A DNA stretch of 64,000 nt from Alphaproteobacteria bacterium GM7ARS4 (GTDB lineage: Bacteria > Pseudomonadota > Alphaproteobacteria > GM7ARS4). The stretch lies in assembly GCA_014332745.1 (NCBI GenBank), contig JACONL010000001.1:414658-478657 (forward strand), given 5' to 3'. The notes beneath the pieces were generated by a model. The model did not search any database and was not told where the DNA came from. It saw nothing but the letters and a program-made list of their open reading frames with translations. Both the position numbers and the translations under genes were made by a program. Positions 34,047 to 42,761 of this stretch are shown here, one piece after another (position 1 is the stretch's first letter; every line of letters starts with the position of its first letter).

Positions 34047-34286
34047 CTAGGACGCCTTGTTCTTTTCAAGAAAATCAATGGCGTTTTTCACCGTCTGTAT
34101 CGTCGATGCCTGTTCGTCCGTGATCTCGCATTCGAATTCCTCTTCGAAAGCCATCACCAACTCCACCGTATCGAGGCTATCGGCACCAAGATCATCTATG
34201 AAACTGGCATCATCGACGACTTTTTCTTTCTCGACACCCAGTTGATCGACGATAATCTTTGTGACCCGTTCTTGTATTGTGCTCAT
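34047..34286 (-). CDS. acpP: Acyl carrier protein
   Basis: 79 residues, strongly acidic, four-helix fold. The phosphopantetheine attachment site is Ser37 in GADSLD. Carries growing acyl chains for FabF, FabG and FabD encoded alongside. A GGAG sits before the ATG and a good promoter candidate lies 50-75 bp upstream, fitting the high expression expected of ACP. Confidence 0.98.
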   Translation of the reverse strand: MSTIQERVTKIIVDQLGVEKEKVVDDASFIDDLGADSLDTVELVMAFEEEFECEITDEQASTIQTVKNAIDFLEKNKAS

Positions 34287-34335
34287 GGCGACACTCCATA
34301 AATAAATCTATCGGGTTGCCCTCTCACTCATGGCT

Positions 34336-34362
34336 TCTATAGGAATTCTGTTTTCCTGTCAA
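34336..34362 (-). promoter_or_regulatory. Putative sigma70-type promoter of acpP
   Basis: On the minus strand a consensus -35 TTGACA (34362-34357), a 15-bp spacer and a -10 TATAGA (34341-34336). It lies in the 122-bp gap between fabG and acpP and would give acpP-fabF its own transcript. Confidence 0.5.
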
Positions 34363-34408
34363 TGACTATCATGGACGCATGTGCCTCTATCTTTTCATCA
34401 TCAGTGTC

Positions 34409-35170
34409 TCATGCCATCATCATCCCGCCATTGACATGGAGGGTTTCTCCAGTGATATAGGATGCCTGTTCGCTTGCTAGAAAGGCGACAGCTGTGGCGA
34501 CATCATGGGGCTGTCCGAATCGTCCTATGGGGATATGGGCGCGCATGTCTTGCTTGAGCCTATCGTCAAGGGCGTCTGTCATGGGTGTCGTAATGAAGCC
34601 GGGGGCGATACAATTGACGGTGATATGGCGACGTGCCACTTCTTTTGCCAGAGAACGGCTGAATCCTTCCATGCCTGCTTTTGTGGCGCTATAGGCTGTT
34701 TGCCCGGCATTCCCCATGCGTCCAACGATGGACGAGATGCTGATAATGCGTCCCCAGCGTTTTTTCATCATAAGAGGCACGACGGCGCGACAGAGGCGAA
34801 AAAGGGCGGTGAGATTCGTCTCCACCACATCATGCCAATCACTATCTTTGAGCCGTAGGAGCAGCTGGTCGCGCGTCATCCCAGCATTATTGACAAGGAT
34901 GTCGATGGTCTCTCTTTCCTCGAGAGCGCGTGTCGCTAACGCTTTTGGGGCATCCCGTTCTTTTGTTAAGTCTATGGGGATAAGGGTATAGTTTTTGTTG
35001 GCGAGGCTGTCGGCGCAAGAGGCTAGGGCTGTAGCATTGCGCCCTGTGAGGATGACATGAGCGCCTTGTCGGTTGAGTGTGTCGGCAATGGCTCTGCCAA
35101 TACCGCCACTGGCGCCGGTGATGAGGGCTGTTTTCCCCGTGAGCGAAAAGAAAGGCTGTTCTAAGGACAT
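34409..35170 (-). CDS. fabG: 3-oxoacyl-[acyl-carrier-protein] reductase
   Basis: 253-residue short-chain dehydrogenase that reduces 3-oxoacyl-ACP with NADPH. The Rossmann TGASGGIG is at 18-25 and NNAG is in the middle. The catalytic Ser-Tyr-Lys is visible in ISSIVG and YSATKAG, and IAPGFITTPMTD follows. The ATG at 35170 was chosen because it starts the conserved SLEQPFFSLTGKTALITG; it overlaps the fabD stop by 10 nt. Confidence 0.97.
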   Translation of the reverse strand: MSLEQPFFSLTGKTALITGASGGIGRAIADTLNRQGAHVILTGRNATALASCADSLANKNYTLIPIDLTKERDAPKALATRALEERETIDILVNNAGMTRDQLLLRLKDSDWHDVVETNLTALFRLCRAVVPLMMKKRWGRIISISSIVGRMGNAGQTAYSATKAGMEGFSRSLAKEVARRHITVNCIAPGFITTPMTDALDDRLKQDMRAHIPIGRFGQPHDVATAVAFLASEQASYITGETLHVNGGMMMA

Positions 35171-36123
35171 GATTGAAGGCTCTCCCAGAGGGCGCATGTC
35201 GCACGGAGGCTTTTCTCGTCTCCCACATGGGAACAGGACAGGGTTGGGGCAATACGTTTCATCATGCCACAGAGGATCGGTCGAGGCCCATACTCTATAA
35301 ACATCTCTGTTCCTTTATCCTGAAGGTAGAGCATGGAGTCGCGCCAACGGACCATGGCGGTGATTTGTTCCACCAATCGTTTCCGTATGGAGTCGCCATG
35401 ACATTCTTCCCGCGCTGTCACGTTGGAGATAATGGGCGGTGTGGGGTCTTTCAATTCTGTTTGCGCTAACGCCTCTGCCATCGTCTCAGCGGCTGGTTGC
35501 ATCAAGGGGCAATGGAAAGGTGCGCTGACATTGAGGGGAAGAACCTTCTTTGCGCCATGTTTTTCTGCTTCTCTTTGTGCGTGGGCAACGCTGGCTTTAT
35601 CGCCGGCGATGACGACTTGTCCAGGGGCATTATCATTGGCGGCGACACAACATCCTTGTGTCTCCTCACTGGCGATGCGCGCGCACGCCATGACGGCATC
35701 GATATCTAAGCCAAGGACAGCCGCCATCGAGCCTTCGCCTTCTGGGACAGCCTTCTGCATGGATTGGCCGCGCAAACGCAACAAGTGCGCGCATGCGGTG
35801 AGGTCAAGACTCCCCGCACAGACAAGCGCCGAATACTCACCCAAGGAATGTCCCGCATGGAATAAAGGCGCGCATGCGCCACCCGTCTCATGGTGAAAGC
35901 AACGATACGCCGCAACGCTCACCGCCATGATGGCTGGCTGGGCATTCATGGTTTGTCGCAACGATTCCTCCGTCCCCTCTGTCATCAGGCGAAACAGATA
36001 TTGGGACAATGCCGAGTCAACTTCATCGAAGACAGCGCGCGCCTGCTCAAAGCCATCATAGAGCGCCTTGCCCATGCCGACATAATGGGATGCCTGTCCT
36101 GAAAATAAAAAACTGACACCCAT
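35161..36123 (-). CDS. fabD: Malonyl-CoA:ACP transacylase
   Basis: 320 residues. Loads malonyl groups onto ACP. FLFSGQASHYVGMG opens the protein, active-site Ser93 is in GHSLGEYSAL, and the later SAPFHCPLM contains the catalytic His. The ATG at 36123 (MGVSFLFSGQ) is preferred over a GTG at 36135. First gene of the fabD-fabG-acpP-fabF-mltG-gmk run. Confidence 0.96.
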   Translation of the reverse strand: MGVSFLFSGQASHYVGMGKALYDGFEQARAVFDEVDSALSQYLFRLMTEGTEESLRQTMNAQPAIMAVSVAAYRCFHHETGGACAPLFHAGHSLGEYSALVCAGSLDLTACAHLLRLRGQSMQKAVPEGEGSMAAVLGLDIDAVMACARIASEETQGCCVAANDNAPGQVVIAGDKASVAHAQREAEKHGAKKVLPLNVSAPFHCPLMQPAAETMAEALAQTELKDPTPPIISNVTAREECHGDSIRKRLVEQITAMVRWRDSMLYLQDKGTEMFIEYGPRPILCGMMKRIAPTLSCSHVGDEKSLRATCALWESLQSCP

Positions 36124-36196
36124 GTTACCTACCACGACTCAATGATATGCCACCGATGACGATTTTCATGGTAACGCCCGTCCTCTCACCATACCC

Positions 36197-37423
36197 TTAT
36201 GCCGTCGAGACGGATGTGTCAAGGTCTTCTTTGATGGATGAAGGCACAAGGTCGTCTAAGCTTCTGGGATAGGGAAATTGAGGGACGACACGTTCGACGG
36301 GAATGAAGCCTTCTTCGCCGCCAAGAAGATACTCCTTGAGGGACGTTTCCATAACACGAAGCATGGCGTGGGCCTGGCTGAAAGAAGGGGGCGCATGCTC
36401 TTGCTGAGAGGTCTCAGCACCTAAGGCACTGTTTGAAGCCTGTTGTGTGCGGGGGCGTTCCCATTGTCGAAGCATATGCTCTAATCGACGATAGTGGGCG
36501 TAAATCTCGCGACAACGTTCCAAGTGGAATTTTTGCATTCTGTAGAGCACCCAATGGTAGCTGCCTAAATTGTGGAGGGGAATCTTATGGATGATGGCCA
36601 TTTGTGTGTATAAGAGGCGTGGATTGATGGTCGCCATGCCTTTATAGGGTGCGAAGTCGGGATGTTGTTGGATGACGTCATAGATGGCCATGAGGTCGGC
36701 AAAGACTCGACCATAAAGATCCATGATACGGGATGTGCCAAAGGCAAACACATCATGGATACGATGTTGATTGTCTGTGAAACAATGAAGGGCATTGAGG
36801 TCATAGCATGCCATGGGCTTGAGCTCTTTTAAGAAGAAAATGTCGCTTCTCATACGGACGACACAATCATAGACAAACCCATGGGCTTTCTCGAAGGCGC
36901 ATTTGAGGCCATTGGCTATCTCGATGCTATAGAACATGGGAAGGGTGTTGAGGTATCTGTTCTTTTTTGGTGGGAAAGTCTCGGTGATAGCGTAGTGCGC
37001 ATCGAGACGCCATGGCGGCGGGTCGTGTTTATCGCCTTCATCGAAATAGCCTCCCTGCTTCATGGGGTCTTCGATGATGACATGGCGCGGCGTCCATAGG
37101 GTATGGAGAAGGTCTTTGAGGGAGTCGATACCATAGCGCCAAAAGCCACGCATGAAGTGAATGGCCTCGATATTTTTTTGTCTCTCCATTGTCAGGGGGT
37201 AGGGGATATGGGCGAAGATATCGATATCCCATGTGGGATTCTTCTTGTGGAGGGATGTTCTATGGTTGTCGGCGCACTCTAAGATATGGCGTGGTTGTCC
37301 TGAATAGAGGAGCGCCATGCGTTTTCTTGGGCTTTTACGCGACTCTCCACGTGAACCTTTTGGGGGGCTTCCGTTTTCATGGTCTTCCTTTGGTGGTTGT
37401 GGGGAGGTGATTTCTAGAAACAT
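36197..37423 (-). CDS. Glycosyltransferase-like protein, paralog A of three
   Basis: 408 residues of a family I recognise only as uncharacterised, GT-A-like proteins of surface-glycan loci. Shared signatures: LLYSGQPRH near the N-terminus, NPTWDIDIFAH, a W-T-P-R segment, then SIEIANGLKCAFEK followed by YDCVVRMRSD, where Arg-x-Arg-x-Asp resembles a sugar-nucleotide or metal site. After these comes DVFAFGTSRIMD. Paralogs are at 37465-38568 and 42762-43646. A C-terminal extension of about 100 residues is unique to this copy. I chose the ATG at 37423; the first 35 residues are low-complexity and charged. Function is inferred only from motif resemblance. Confidence 0.6.
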   Translation of the reverse strand: MFLEITSPQPPKEDHENGSPPKGSRGESRKSPRKRMALLYSGQPRHILECADNHRTSLHKKNPTWDIDIFAHIPYPLTMERQKNIEAIHFMRGFWRYGIDSLKDLLHTLWTPRHVIIEDPMKQGGYFDEGDKHDPPPWRLDAHYAITETFPPKKNRYLNTLPMFYSIEIANGLKCAFEKAHGFVYDCVVRMRSDIFFLKELKPMACYDLNALHCFTDNQHRIHDVFAFGTSRIMDLYGRVFADLMAIYDVIQQHPDFAPYKGMATINPRLLYTQMAIIHKIPLHNLGSYHWVLYRMQKFHLERCREIYAHYRRLEHMLRQWERPRTQQASNSALGAETSQQEHAPPSFSQAHAMLRVMETSLKEYLLGGEEGFIPVERVVPQFPYPRSLDDLVPSSIKEDLDTSVSTA

Positions 37424-37464
37424 GCTATGCTCTTTCTCATGATGTCTGCTGGGGTGGGAACGTC

Positions 37465-38568
37465 TTAGAAATGTTCCTTGCGCCATGCGGTGGACCATTG
37501 TTGGGCGGGGAGGGTGCTATCGAACAGACGATAGAGGGCGATAATATCCTCTTTCAAGGGGGCGATAGCCTCCCTGAGCGCCTTGACGTCATGCGGCGCT
37601 GGGGCGGGGGTGTCTTCATGGCGTGAGGCGTTGTGTTTTGTTTTGCGTAAACGTTGTTTGATATGCTCTATGTGCTGTTGTAGGGCGCGAACTCTTTGTG
37701 GCACGTCTCGTTGGAGGCTTTTTTCCCTCTCGTCATAGAGGTAGAGAGCGGGTATGTGGTCATGGCGATAGCTTAAGGGGGTGAGGCTCTCTAGAGAGAG
37801 ACGGCTATCGTGATGGGCGTCTTGGCGACTGGTGGGCGAGGGGGATGATGTGAGGAGGGAGGGGAGATGTTTAAAGAGTCGCCCATAAATGTCCATAGAT
37901 GAAGAACGCCCAAAGGCGCAAGCCATTGTCAGAGATGGCTCTCGAGGCACAAAAATATCAGATGGCAGGCTGGTGGGGAGGATGAAGGCGCTTGTATGGG
38001 GGAAGATAACATCCATACGCATGCACAGAGTCGCATCATAGGAGAAGGCGTCCTTCTTTTCTGTTATCGATTTGAGGGTGCTGGCGATGTCGATGCCATA
38101 GGCTGTGAGGACGTCGCGCCAAAATGCTGGCCTTGCGCCTTTTGTTAAGACGTGGGAGGCGCATGCGCTCAGCACATCTTGGTGGTAAGGCTGACGACAT
38201 GCCATAGAGGTGTGGGGGGAGGTGTGGGGCGGTGTGCGTTCTTGAGGCGTATGGAGGGTCTTGGGAGAGGGAGGATGTTCTATCACCAAGCCTTTTGGTC
38301 GCCACATGGCGTTGATTAATCGGGTCAGGCTGGGTATGCCATAGGGCCATGGTGATGCTCTGTGGAGGGTCTCTGTGGGGGTGTCTGTGTCCTCATGTTC
38401 TGTCTCCCTCTTGTATGCTGGGGGGCAGAAGAGATGGGCAAAGACATCAATATCCCATGAGGGGTTAGGGTCTCTGATGGCAGAGAGATGGCTTTGGTGG
38501 CATAGATGCATGCAATAGGGGGACGGCATGCCATAATAGAGGAGGGCGAGTTTCTTGTTTTTAGGCAT
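37465..38568 (-). CDS. Glycosyltransferase-like protein, paralog B (diverged)
   Basis: 367 residues, the most divergent of the three paralogs. It keeps KKLALLYYGMPSP in place of SGQPR, then NPSWDIDVFAH, a W-R-P-K segment, YDATLCMRMD (the first Arg of the R-x-R-x-D motif is Cys) and ACAFGRSSSMDIYGR. Loss of two signature residues may mean altered or lost activity. A coiled, Lys/Gln/Arg-rich region follows near 290-320. The ATG at 38568 aligns with paralog C; upstream ATG/TTG codons sit in a 12-nt repeat that would add a Pro-Thr-Leu repeat. It precedes paralog A by 41 bp and is divergent from cstA. Confidence 0.55.
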   Translation of the reverse strand: MPKNKKLALLYYGMPSPYCMHLCHQSHLSAIRDPNPSWDIDVFAHLFCPPAYKRETEHEDTDTPTETLHRASPWPYGIPSLTRLINAMWRPKGLVIEHPPSPKTLHTPQERTPPHTSPHTSMACRQPYHQDVLSACASHVLTKGARPAFWRDVLTAYGIDIASTLKSITEKKDAFSYDATLCMRMDVIFPHTSAFILPTSLPSDIFVPREPSLTMACAFGRSSSMDIYGRLFKHLPSLLTSSPSPTSRQDAHHDSRLSLESLTPLSYRHDHIPALYLYDEREKSLQRDVPQRVRALQQHIEHIKQRLRKTKHNASRHEDTPAPAPHDVKALREAIAPLKEDIIALYRLFDSTLPAQQWSTAWRKEHF

Positions 38569-38570
38569 GA

Positions 38571-38606
38571 GCGTTGGCTGGAGCGTTGGCATAAGCGTTG
38601 GCTGGG
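38571..38606. repeat. 12-nt tandem repeat upstream of paralog B
   Basis: Three copies of a unit close to gcgttggctgga (38571-38582, 38583-38594, 38595-38606). They lie directly before the chosen start of paralog B, in frame with it, and would encode Pro-Thr-Leu-Gln/Met repeats if translation started upstream. Confidence 0.88.
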
Positions 38607-38701
38607 GAAATCCATATTGCAAACGTGTGCTGTCGTGCTGTAGTATAGCACATGCGTGAGGGTGAAGAGGACATGAACTGAGGGGCGGGGCGAGAGGCTT
38701 T

Positions 38702-40816
38702 ATGATGGGCGGATGGTTTCATAGGAGAGGGAGGGGGAGAGGGGATAAGCTAGGGGATGTGCTTGTGGCGTTGGGGCGCGCGCCTTTTGTTCAGGCATTG
38801 TTGTGGGCGTGTGTATGCGTCCTTGCTGTATGGTCTATTGCGACCATCGCCTTTCATCGCGGTGAGCCTATCAACAGCCTGTGGCTTATGGTGGCGGCGT
38901 TATGCTGTGCCAGTTTAGGCTATCGTTTCTATAGCGCGTTTATTGCGGCGAAGGTGCTTGCTCTTGACCCTAGTCGTGTGACGCCGGCGGTGCGTCTGGA
39001 GGACGGGCATAACTATGTGCCGACAAATCGTTGGGTCGTGTTTGGGCATCATTTTGCGGCCATTGCTGGTCCTGGTCCTTTGATAGGGCCAACGTTAGCG
39101 GTGCAATTTGGCTATCTTCCGGGCACATTGTGGATTTTGATAGGGGCTGTGTTAGGCGGGTGTGTGCAGGACATGGTCGTCTTATTTTTCTCGACTCGTC
39201 GTGATGGGCGTTCTTTGGGGAAGATGGCGCGTGACGAGCTGGGTCCCTTTGTGGGCGGTGTTGCGCTTATCGGGTTGCTTGTCATTATGGTGATTCTCAT
39301 TGCTGTTCTTGGCTTGGTCGTTGCCAATGCCATGAAGCATAGCCCGTGGGCGACGGCGACGGTGGCGTTGACGATTCCTATCGCCATCCTCATGGGCTTT
39401 CATATGCGTCGCGTGCGCCCCGGTCGTGTCATTGAAGGGACATTGATAGGCGTTGCGTTATTGCTCATGGCTGTTGTCGCTGGCGGTATGTTGGATACGC
39501 ACGAGTCGTTGCGTCAGTGGTTCTATTTCGATGCGTCACAGATTGCGTTGATGTTGATCATCTACGGGTTTTTCGCCAGCGCTTTGCCTGTGTGGTTGCT
39601 CCTTGCTCCCCGTGATTATTTATCGACATTTATGAAGCTTGGCACGGTTGTCATGATGGCGTGTGCCATTATCATCTTGCGTCCAGATCTTCATATGCCA
39701 GCGCTCACCTCGTTCATTGATGGCAGTGGTCCTGTGTTTGCGGGTTCTGTTTTTCCCTTTGTCTTTATCACCATTGCGTGCGGCGCTATTTCTGGCTTTC
39801 ATGCCCTTGTCTGTTCGGGGACAACGCCAAAAATGTTGAAGAGTGAGGGTGACATACGATTCATTGGCTATGGGGCGATGGCGGTGGAGATGTGTGTCGC
39901 CATTATGGCGGTCATTGCGGCATCTGTCCTAGAGCCCGGTGTCTATTTTGCCATCAATGCGCCTTCGAGTCTCACATCCTCTGACCCGACTGTCGCGGCG
40001 GCGGTGATCACGGGATGGGGATATGACGTGAGCGCGCCCCGCATGGAGGAATTAGCGCGTATGATGGGTGAAGAGACACTTTTTGCGCGCACGGGTGGCG
40101 CTCCCTCCCTTGCTGTCGGCATGGCGACTCTGTTTTCCTCTGTCACGGCAGAGCGTCTTATGGCGCTCTGGTATCATTTCGCCATTATGTTCGAGGCGCT
40201 CTTTATTTTGACGACTCTCGATGCGGGGACACGGGTGGGACGTTTCATGCTCCAGGATGTCCTCGCCCAAGTCTTTCCCCGCTTTCGTGATGTGAGTTGG
40301 ACGCCCGGCGCCTTGCTGACGAGCGCCCTCTTTTGTGGCGCATGGGGGTATTTCCTTTATCACGGCACGCTCGACCCGCTGGGGGGGATTAATAGCCTCT
40401 GGCCCCTCTTTGGTATCTCAAATCAGATGCTTGGTGTCATGGCGCTCGCCATATGCACCATCCTCCTCGTGAAGCACCAAAAGGCGCGCTATGCATGGAT
40501 AACGGCTTGCCCCATGGCGTGGATGTTGCTTGTGACGACAAGCGCGTCATGGCATAAAGTGTTTAGCGATGACAGACGCACAGGTTTTCTGAGCCACGCC
40601 CAATGGCTCGAGCAAGGCTTACGGGACGGCAGTCTTGCGCCCTCCCTACAGGAACAAGCCTACCAGCTCATCGCCAATGACTATATCAACACGGCATTGA
40701 CGCTCTTCTTTGTCTTTGTCACATGGACGATCGTCTTGTCTGCCGTGAAAGCCTGTTGGCGCTCTATGGCGACACCCGCTGTATGGGCATCGCCTACAGC
40801 GCCATCATCCCGCTAA
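38702..40816 (+). CDS. cstA: CstA-family carbon starvation protein (peptide/pyruvate transporter)
   Basis: 704 residues with many transmembrane helices. It matches CstA: YVPTNRWVVFGHHFAAIAGPGPLIGPTLA near 100-130, a long GCVQDMVVLFFSTRRDGRSLG, HALVCSGTTPKML and PLGGINSLWPLFGISNQMLG. CstA proteins import pyruvate and/or peptides during carbon limitation. It is the only plus-strand gene within the minus-strand accessory block, which splits the paralogous glycosyltransferase genes. The N-terminal 20 residues are Gly/Arg-rich. Two adjacent ATGs (38702, 38705) are equally plausible. Confidence 0.92.
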   Translation: MMGGWFHRRGRGRGDKLGDVLVALGRAPFVQALLWACVCVLAVWSIATIAFHRGEPINSLWLMVAALCCASLGYRFYSAFIAAKVLALDPSRVTPAVRLEDGHNYVPTNRWVVFGHHFAAIAGPGPLIGPTLAVQFGYLPGTLWILIGAVLGGCVQDMVVLFFSTRRDGRSLGKMARDELGPFVGGVALIGLLVIMVILIAVLGLVVANAMKHSPWATATVALTIPIAILMGFHMRRVRPGRVIEGTLIGVALLLMAVVAGGMLDTHESLRQWFYFDASQIALMLIIYGFFASALPVWLLLAPRDYLSTFMKLGTVVMMACAIIILRPDLHMPALTSFIDGSGPVFAGSVFPFVFITIACGAISGFHALVCSGTTPKMLKSEGDIRFIGYGAMAVEMCVAIMAVIAASVLEPGVYFAINAPSSLTSSDPTVAAAVITGWGYDVSAPRMEELARMMGEETLFARTGGAPSLAVGMATLFSSVTAERLMALWYHFAIMFEALFILTTLDAGTRVGRFMLQDVLAQVFPRFRDVSWTPGALLTSALFCGAWGYFLYHGTLDPLGGINSLWPLFGISNQMLGVMALAICTILLVKHQKARYAWITACPMAWMLLVTTSASWHKVFSDDRRTGFLSHAQWLEQGLRDGSLAPSLQEQAYQLIANDYINTALTLFFVFVTWTIVLSAVKACWRSMATPAVWASPTAPSSR

Positions 40817-40842
40817 AGACGAGGCGCAAGGCAAAAGAGACC

Positions 40843-41352
40843 TCACGACAAAAATGACGGGGGGGATGATGGGGGGGACGACAGGAGACGCTGTTGCCAT
40901 GCGCGCGGCCTATCGGTGCAGAGTCCAACACATAAGGGGGAAGGCAGCTGGTAGGGGGGTGTTTGCCACAATTCTGGTTTCACGAGGATACAGCGGGATG
41001 TATGGGGTTGGCGAGGATACGTCCATATGAAGCCTTTATGGGTGAGCGTATAGGCATCGCCTTCATGCCAAAAAAAGTCAAAGCCTAAATGCTTGTGCGT
41101 TGCACAGAAATGGAGGGCATCGATATTCTTACAATGAACCCATAGATAATGGCCACGTTCAGCAAGCCATGCATGGGTGATAGGATAGAGGGGAGCGTCA
41201 TGCCCCAGAAACAAGGGAGTCTTTCCCGCCACATACCACATGTCAATTTCCACATCGAATCCCTGTGTATGGGCTTTATCGACATGGGTGGGGTGATTTT
41301 CTGTGGCGCTATTGACCCCGTCCACATTTGCCCTGTGGGCGATAATATGCAT
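40843..41352 (-). CDS. Glycerophosphodiester phosphodiesterase-like (PLC-like TIM barrel) protein
   Basis: 169 residues. IIAHRANVDG at the N-terminus and GFDVEIDMWY with FLGHDAPLY resemble the active-site strands of GDPD/PI-PLC-like enzymes (His-Arg, Glu-x-Asp, His). LWVHCKN, DFFWHEGDAYTLTHKGFIWTYP and a short tail complete a compact barrel. Related small proteins occur beside nucleotidyltransferases in capsule or surface-glycan clusters; their substrate is unknown. The C-terminal Ser-Pro repeat comes from two G7 runs at the 3' end. It lies 11 bp downstream of the HAD-nucleotidyltransferase gene, probably co-transcribed. Confidence 0.65.
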   Translation of the reverse strand: MHIIAHRANVDGVNSATENHPTHVDKAHTQGFDVEIDMWYVAGKTPLFLGHDAPLYPITHAWLAERGHYLWVHCKNIDALHFCATHKHLGFDFFWHEGDAYTLTHKGFIWTYPRQPHTSRCILVKPELWQTPPYQLPSPLCVGLCTDRPRAWQQRLLSSPPSSPPSFLS

Positions 41353-41363
41353 AGGCGCGGCGT

Positions 41364-42755
41364 CTATAGGGGGCCTTTGTAATGTTCTAGGAAATAGGTG
41401 AGGTCCTCAGGTGTTCCTAATCCCCACATGGTTTTGATATGTTGGATACGAATGTTCCGTCCATCCTCTATGGCGTGATTGAAGACGGGAGCGATATAAA
41501 ATTCGTTATTGGTGCGTATGTCCTTCTCTATCATGCGTTTGGCATAGCGAACATAGTCGCGCCCCTCTTTCCAGAAATAGACGCCTGTTGTGGCATGATG
41601 GCTAATGGGTTTTTTCTCTGCCACTTCACTGACGAAGCCATTGTCGCCTAATTTGGCATAGCTCCATTTAGGGTGAATGCTCTCGAACGTGAGGATTCCC
41701 CCATGGATGTCTTTAGCAAAAAAACGACTCATGCATTTATGGGTATCCCACTCCATGAATTGGTCTGAGTTGGCAATAAGCAAGGGACGTCCATTGTCGA
41801 TGTGCTTTTCCGCCAAGAGGGACGTGCATGCTGCTCCTTCTGTGAGCCCATCACATTGGACGATGGAACATTGAGGGGCTATCAGATTGAGCAAGTAATG
41901 CAAAGAATAGCGTTCATAATGTTCTTTTTGGACGATAAAAACATACTGTCCCTTGATATTGAGATTCTCAACGACAAGTTGAATCATAGGTTTGCCTGAG
42001 ACTTCGATAAGCGGTTTTGGGAATGTGTAGCCTGCTTGCGTGAATCGTGACCCCAGTCCCGCCATGGGGATAAGGATCGTCATCTGTTCGTCCGTCCATG
42101 GGATGGGGGGTGCGCTATGGCTGGTGGCGAAGGTGTCTCGTATTTTCTCAAGCAACGCCTTATTCACATCCAGCCTGTTTTTCACATGGATAACATGGGC
42201 TTTGCTGTCATGGCCGCCTTGTAAGCCGACGGGACTATCTTCGACGATGATGGTCTTGTCGGGGATTGTTTTGAGCGCCATCATGCAACGCCAATACATT
42301 TCGGGGTGAGGCTTATCGCTGACGACATCTTCGGCGCTGATGACATAGTCGATAAACTCATGCAAGCCTAAGCGGGCGAGGAGAAGAGAGACGGTGTTGC
42401 GTATGCTGTTGCTGGCAACGGCTATTTTGTATCCTTCTTTGCGTAATTGCTGAAACACGCTGATAAGCTCGCCGTCCTTGCCTAAGAGGCGAAAGGCTTG
42501 GATGGTGGCATCTTGCTTGTCTTTCCATATGCGCTCATGGAGCGCTAAGGGCAGGTTTTTTGTCTGGGACAAGCGCCTCAGTTTTTCTCTTGTGGGCAGT
42601 CCATCATAGGTCGAGAGATGTTCTTGACGGCTGATGACATAGTCTTTGCCATGGGGGGCGAGGGCGGCATTGAGGGTGTCGAAATGGGTGTCGCGGCTAT
42701 CGATAAGCACGCCATCCATATCGAAGATAACAAGGAGAGGATAGGCTCTTTCCAT
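41364..42755 (-). CDS. HAD phosphatase - nucleotidyltransferase fusion
   Basis: 463 residues, two domains. Residues 1-215 are a HAD-IA phosphatase of the beta-phosphoglucomutase type: nucleophile DMDGVLIDS at 12-20, VASNS, then DKPHPEMYWRCM and IIVEDSPVG. From about 225 a sugar-nucleotide transferase follows with MAGLGSRF and PKPLIEVSGKPMI, then ANSDQFMEW and TGVYFWKEG. The pairing suggests dephosphorylation and NDP activation of the same precursor, as in routes to unusual surface-glycan residues. The sugar or polyol cannot be named. It sits between paralog C (6 bp upstream) and the GDPD-like gene. Confidence 0.8.
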   Translation of the reverse strand: MERAYPLLVIFDMDGVLIDSRDTHFDTLNAALAPHGKDYVISRQEHLSTYDGLPTREKLRRLSQTKNLPLALHERIWKDKQDATIQAFRLLGKDGELISVFQQLRKEGYKIAVASNSIRNTVSLLLARLGLHEFIDYVISAEDVVSDKPHPEMYWRCMMALKTIPDKTIIVEDSPVGLQGGHDSKAHVIHVKNRLDVNKALLEKIRDTFATSHSAPPIPWTDEQMTILIPMAGLGSRFTQAGYTFPKPLIEVSGKPMIQLVVENLNIKGQYVFIVQKEHYERYSLHYLLNLIAPQCSIVQCDGLTEGAACTSLLAEKHIDNGRPLLIANSDQFMEWDTHKCMSRFFAKDIHGGILTFESIHPKWSYAKLGDNGFVSEVAEKKPISHHATTGVYFWKEGRDYVRYAKRMIEKDIRTNNEFYIAPVFNHAIEDGRNIRIQHIKTMWGLGTPEDLTYFLEHYKGPL

Positions 42756-42761
42756 AGCGCT

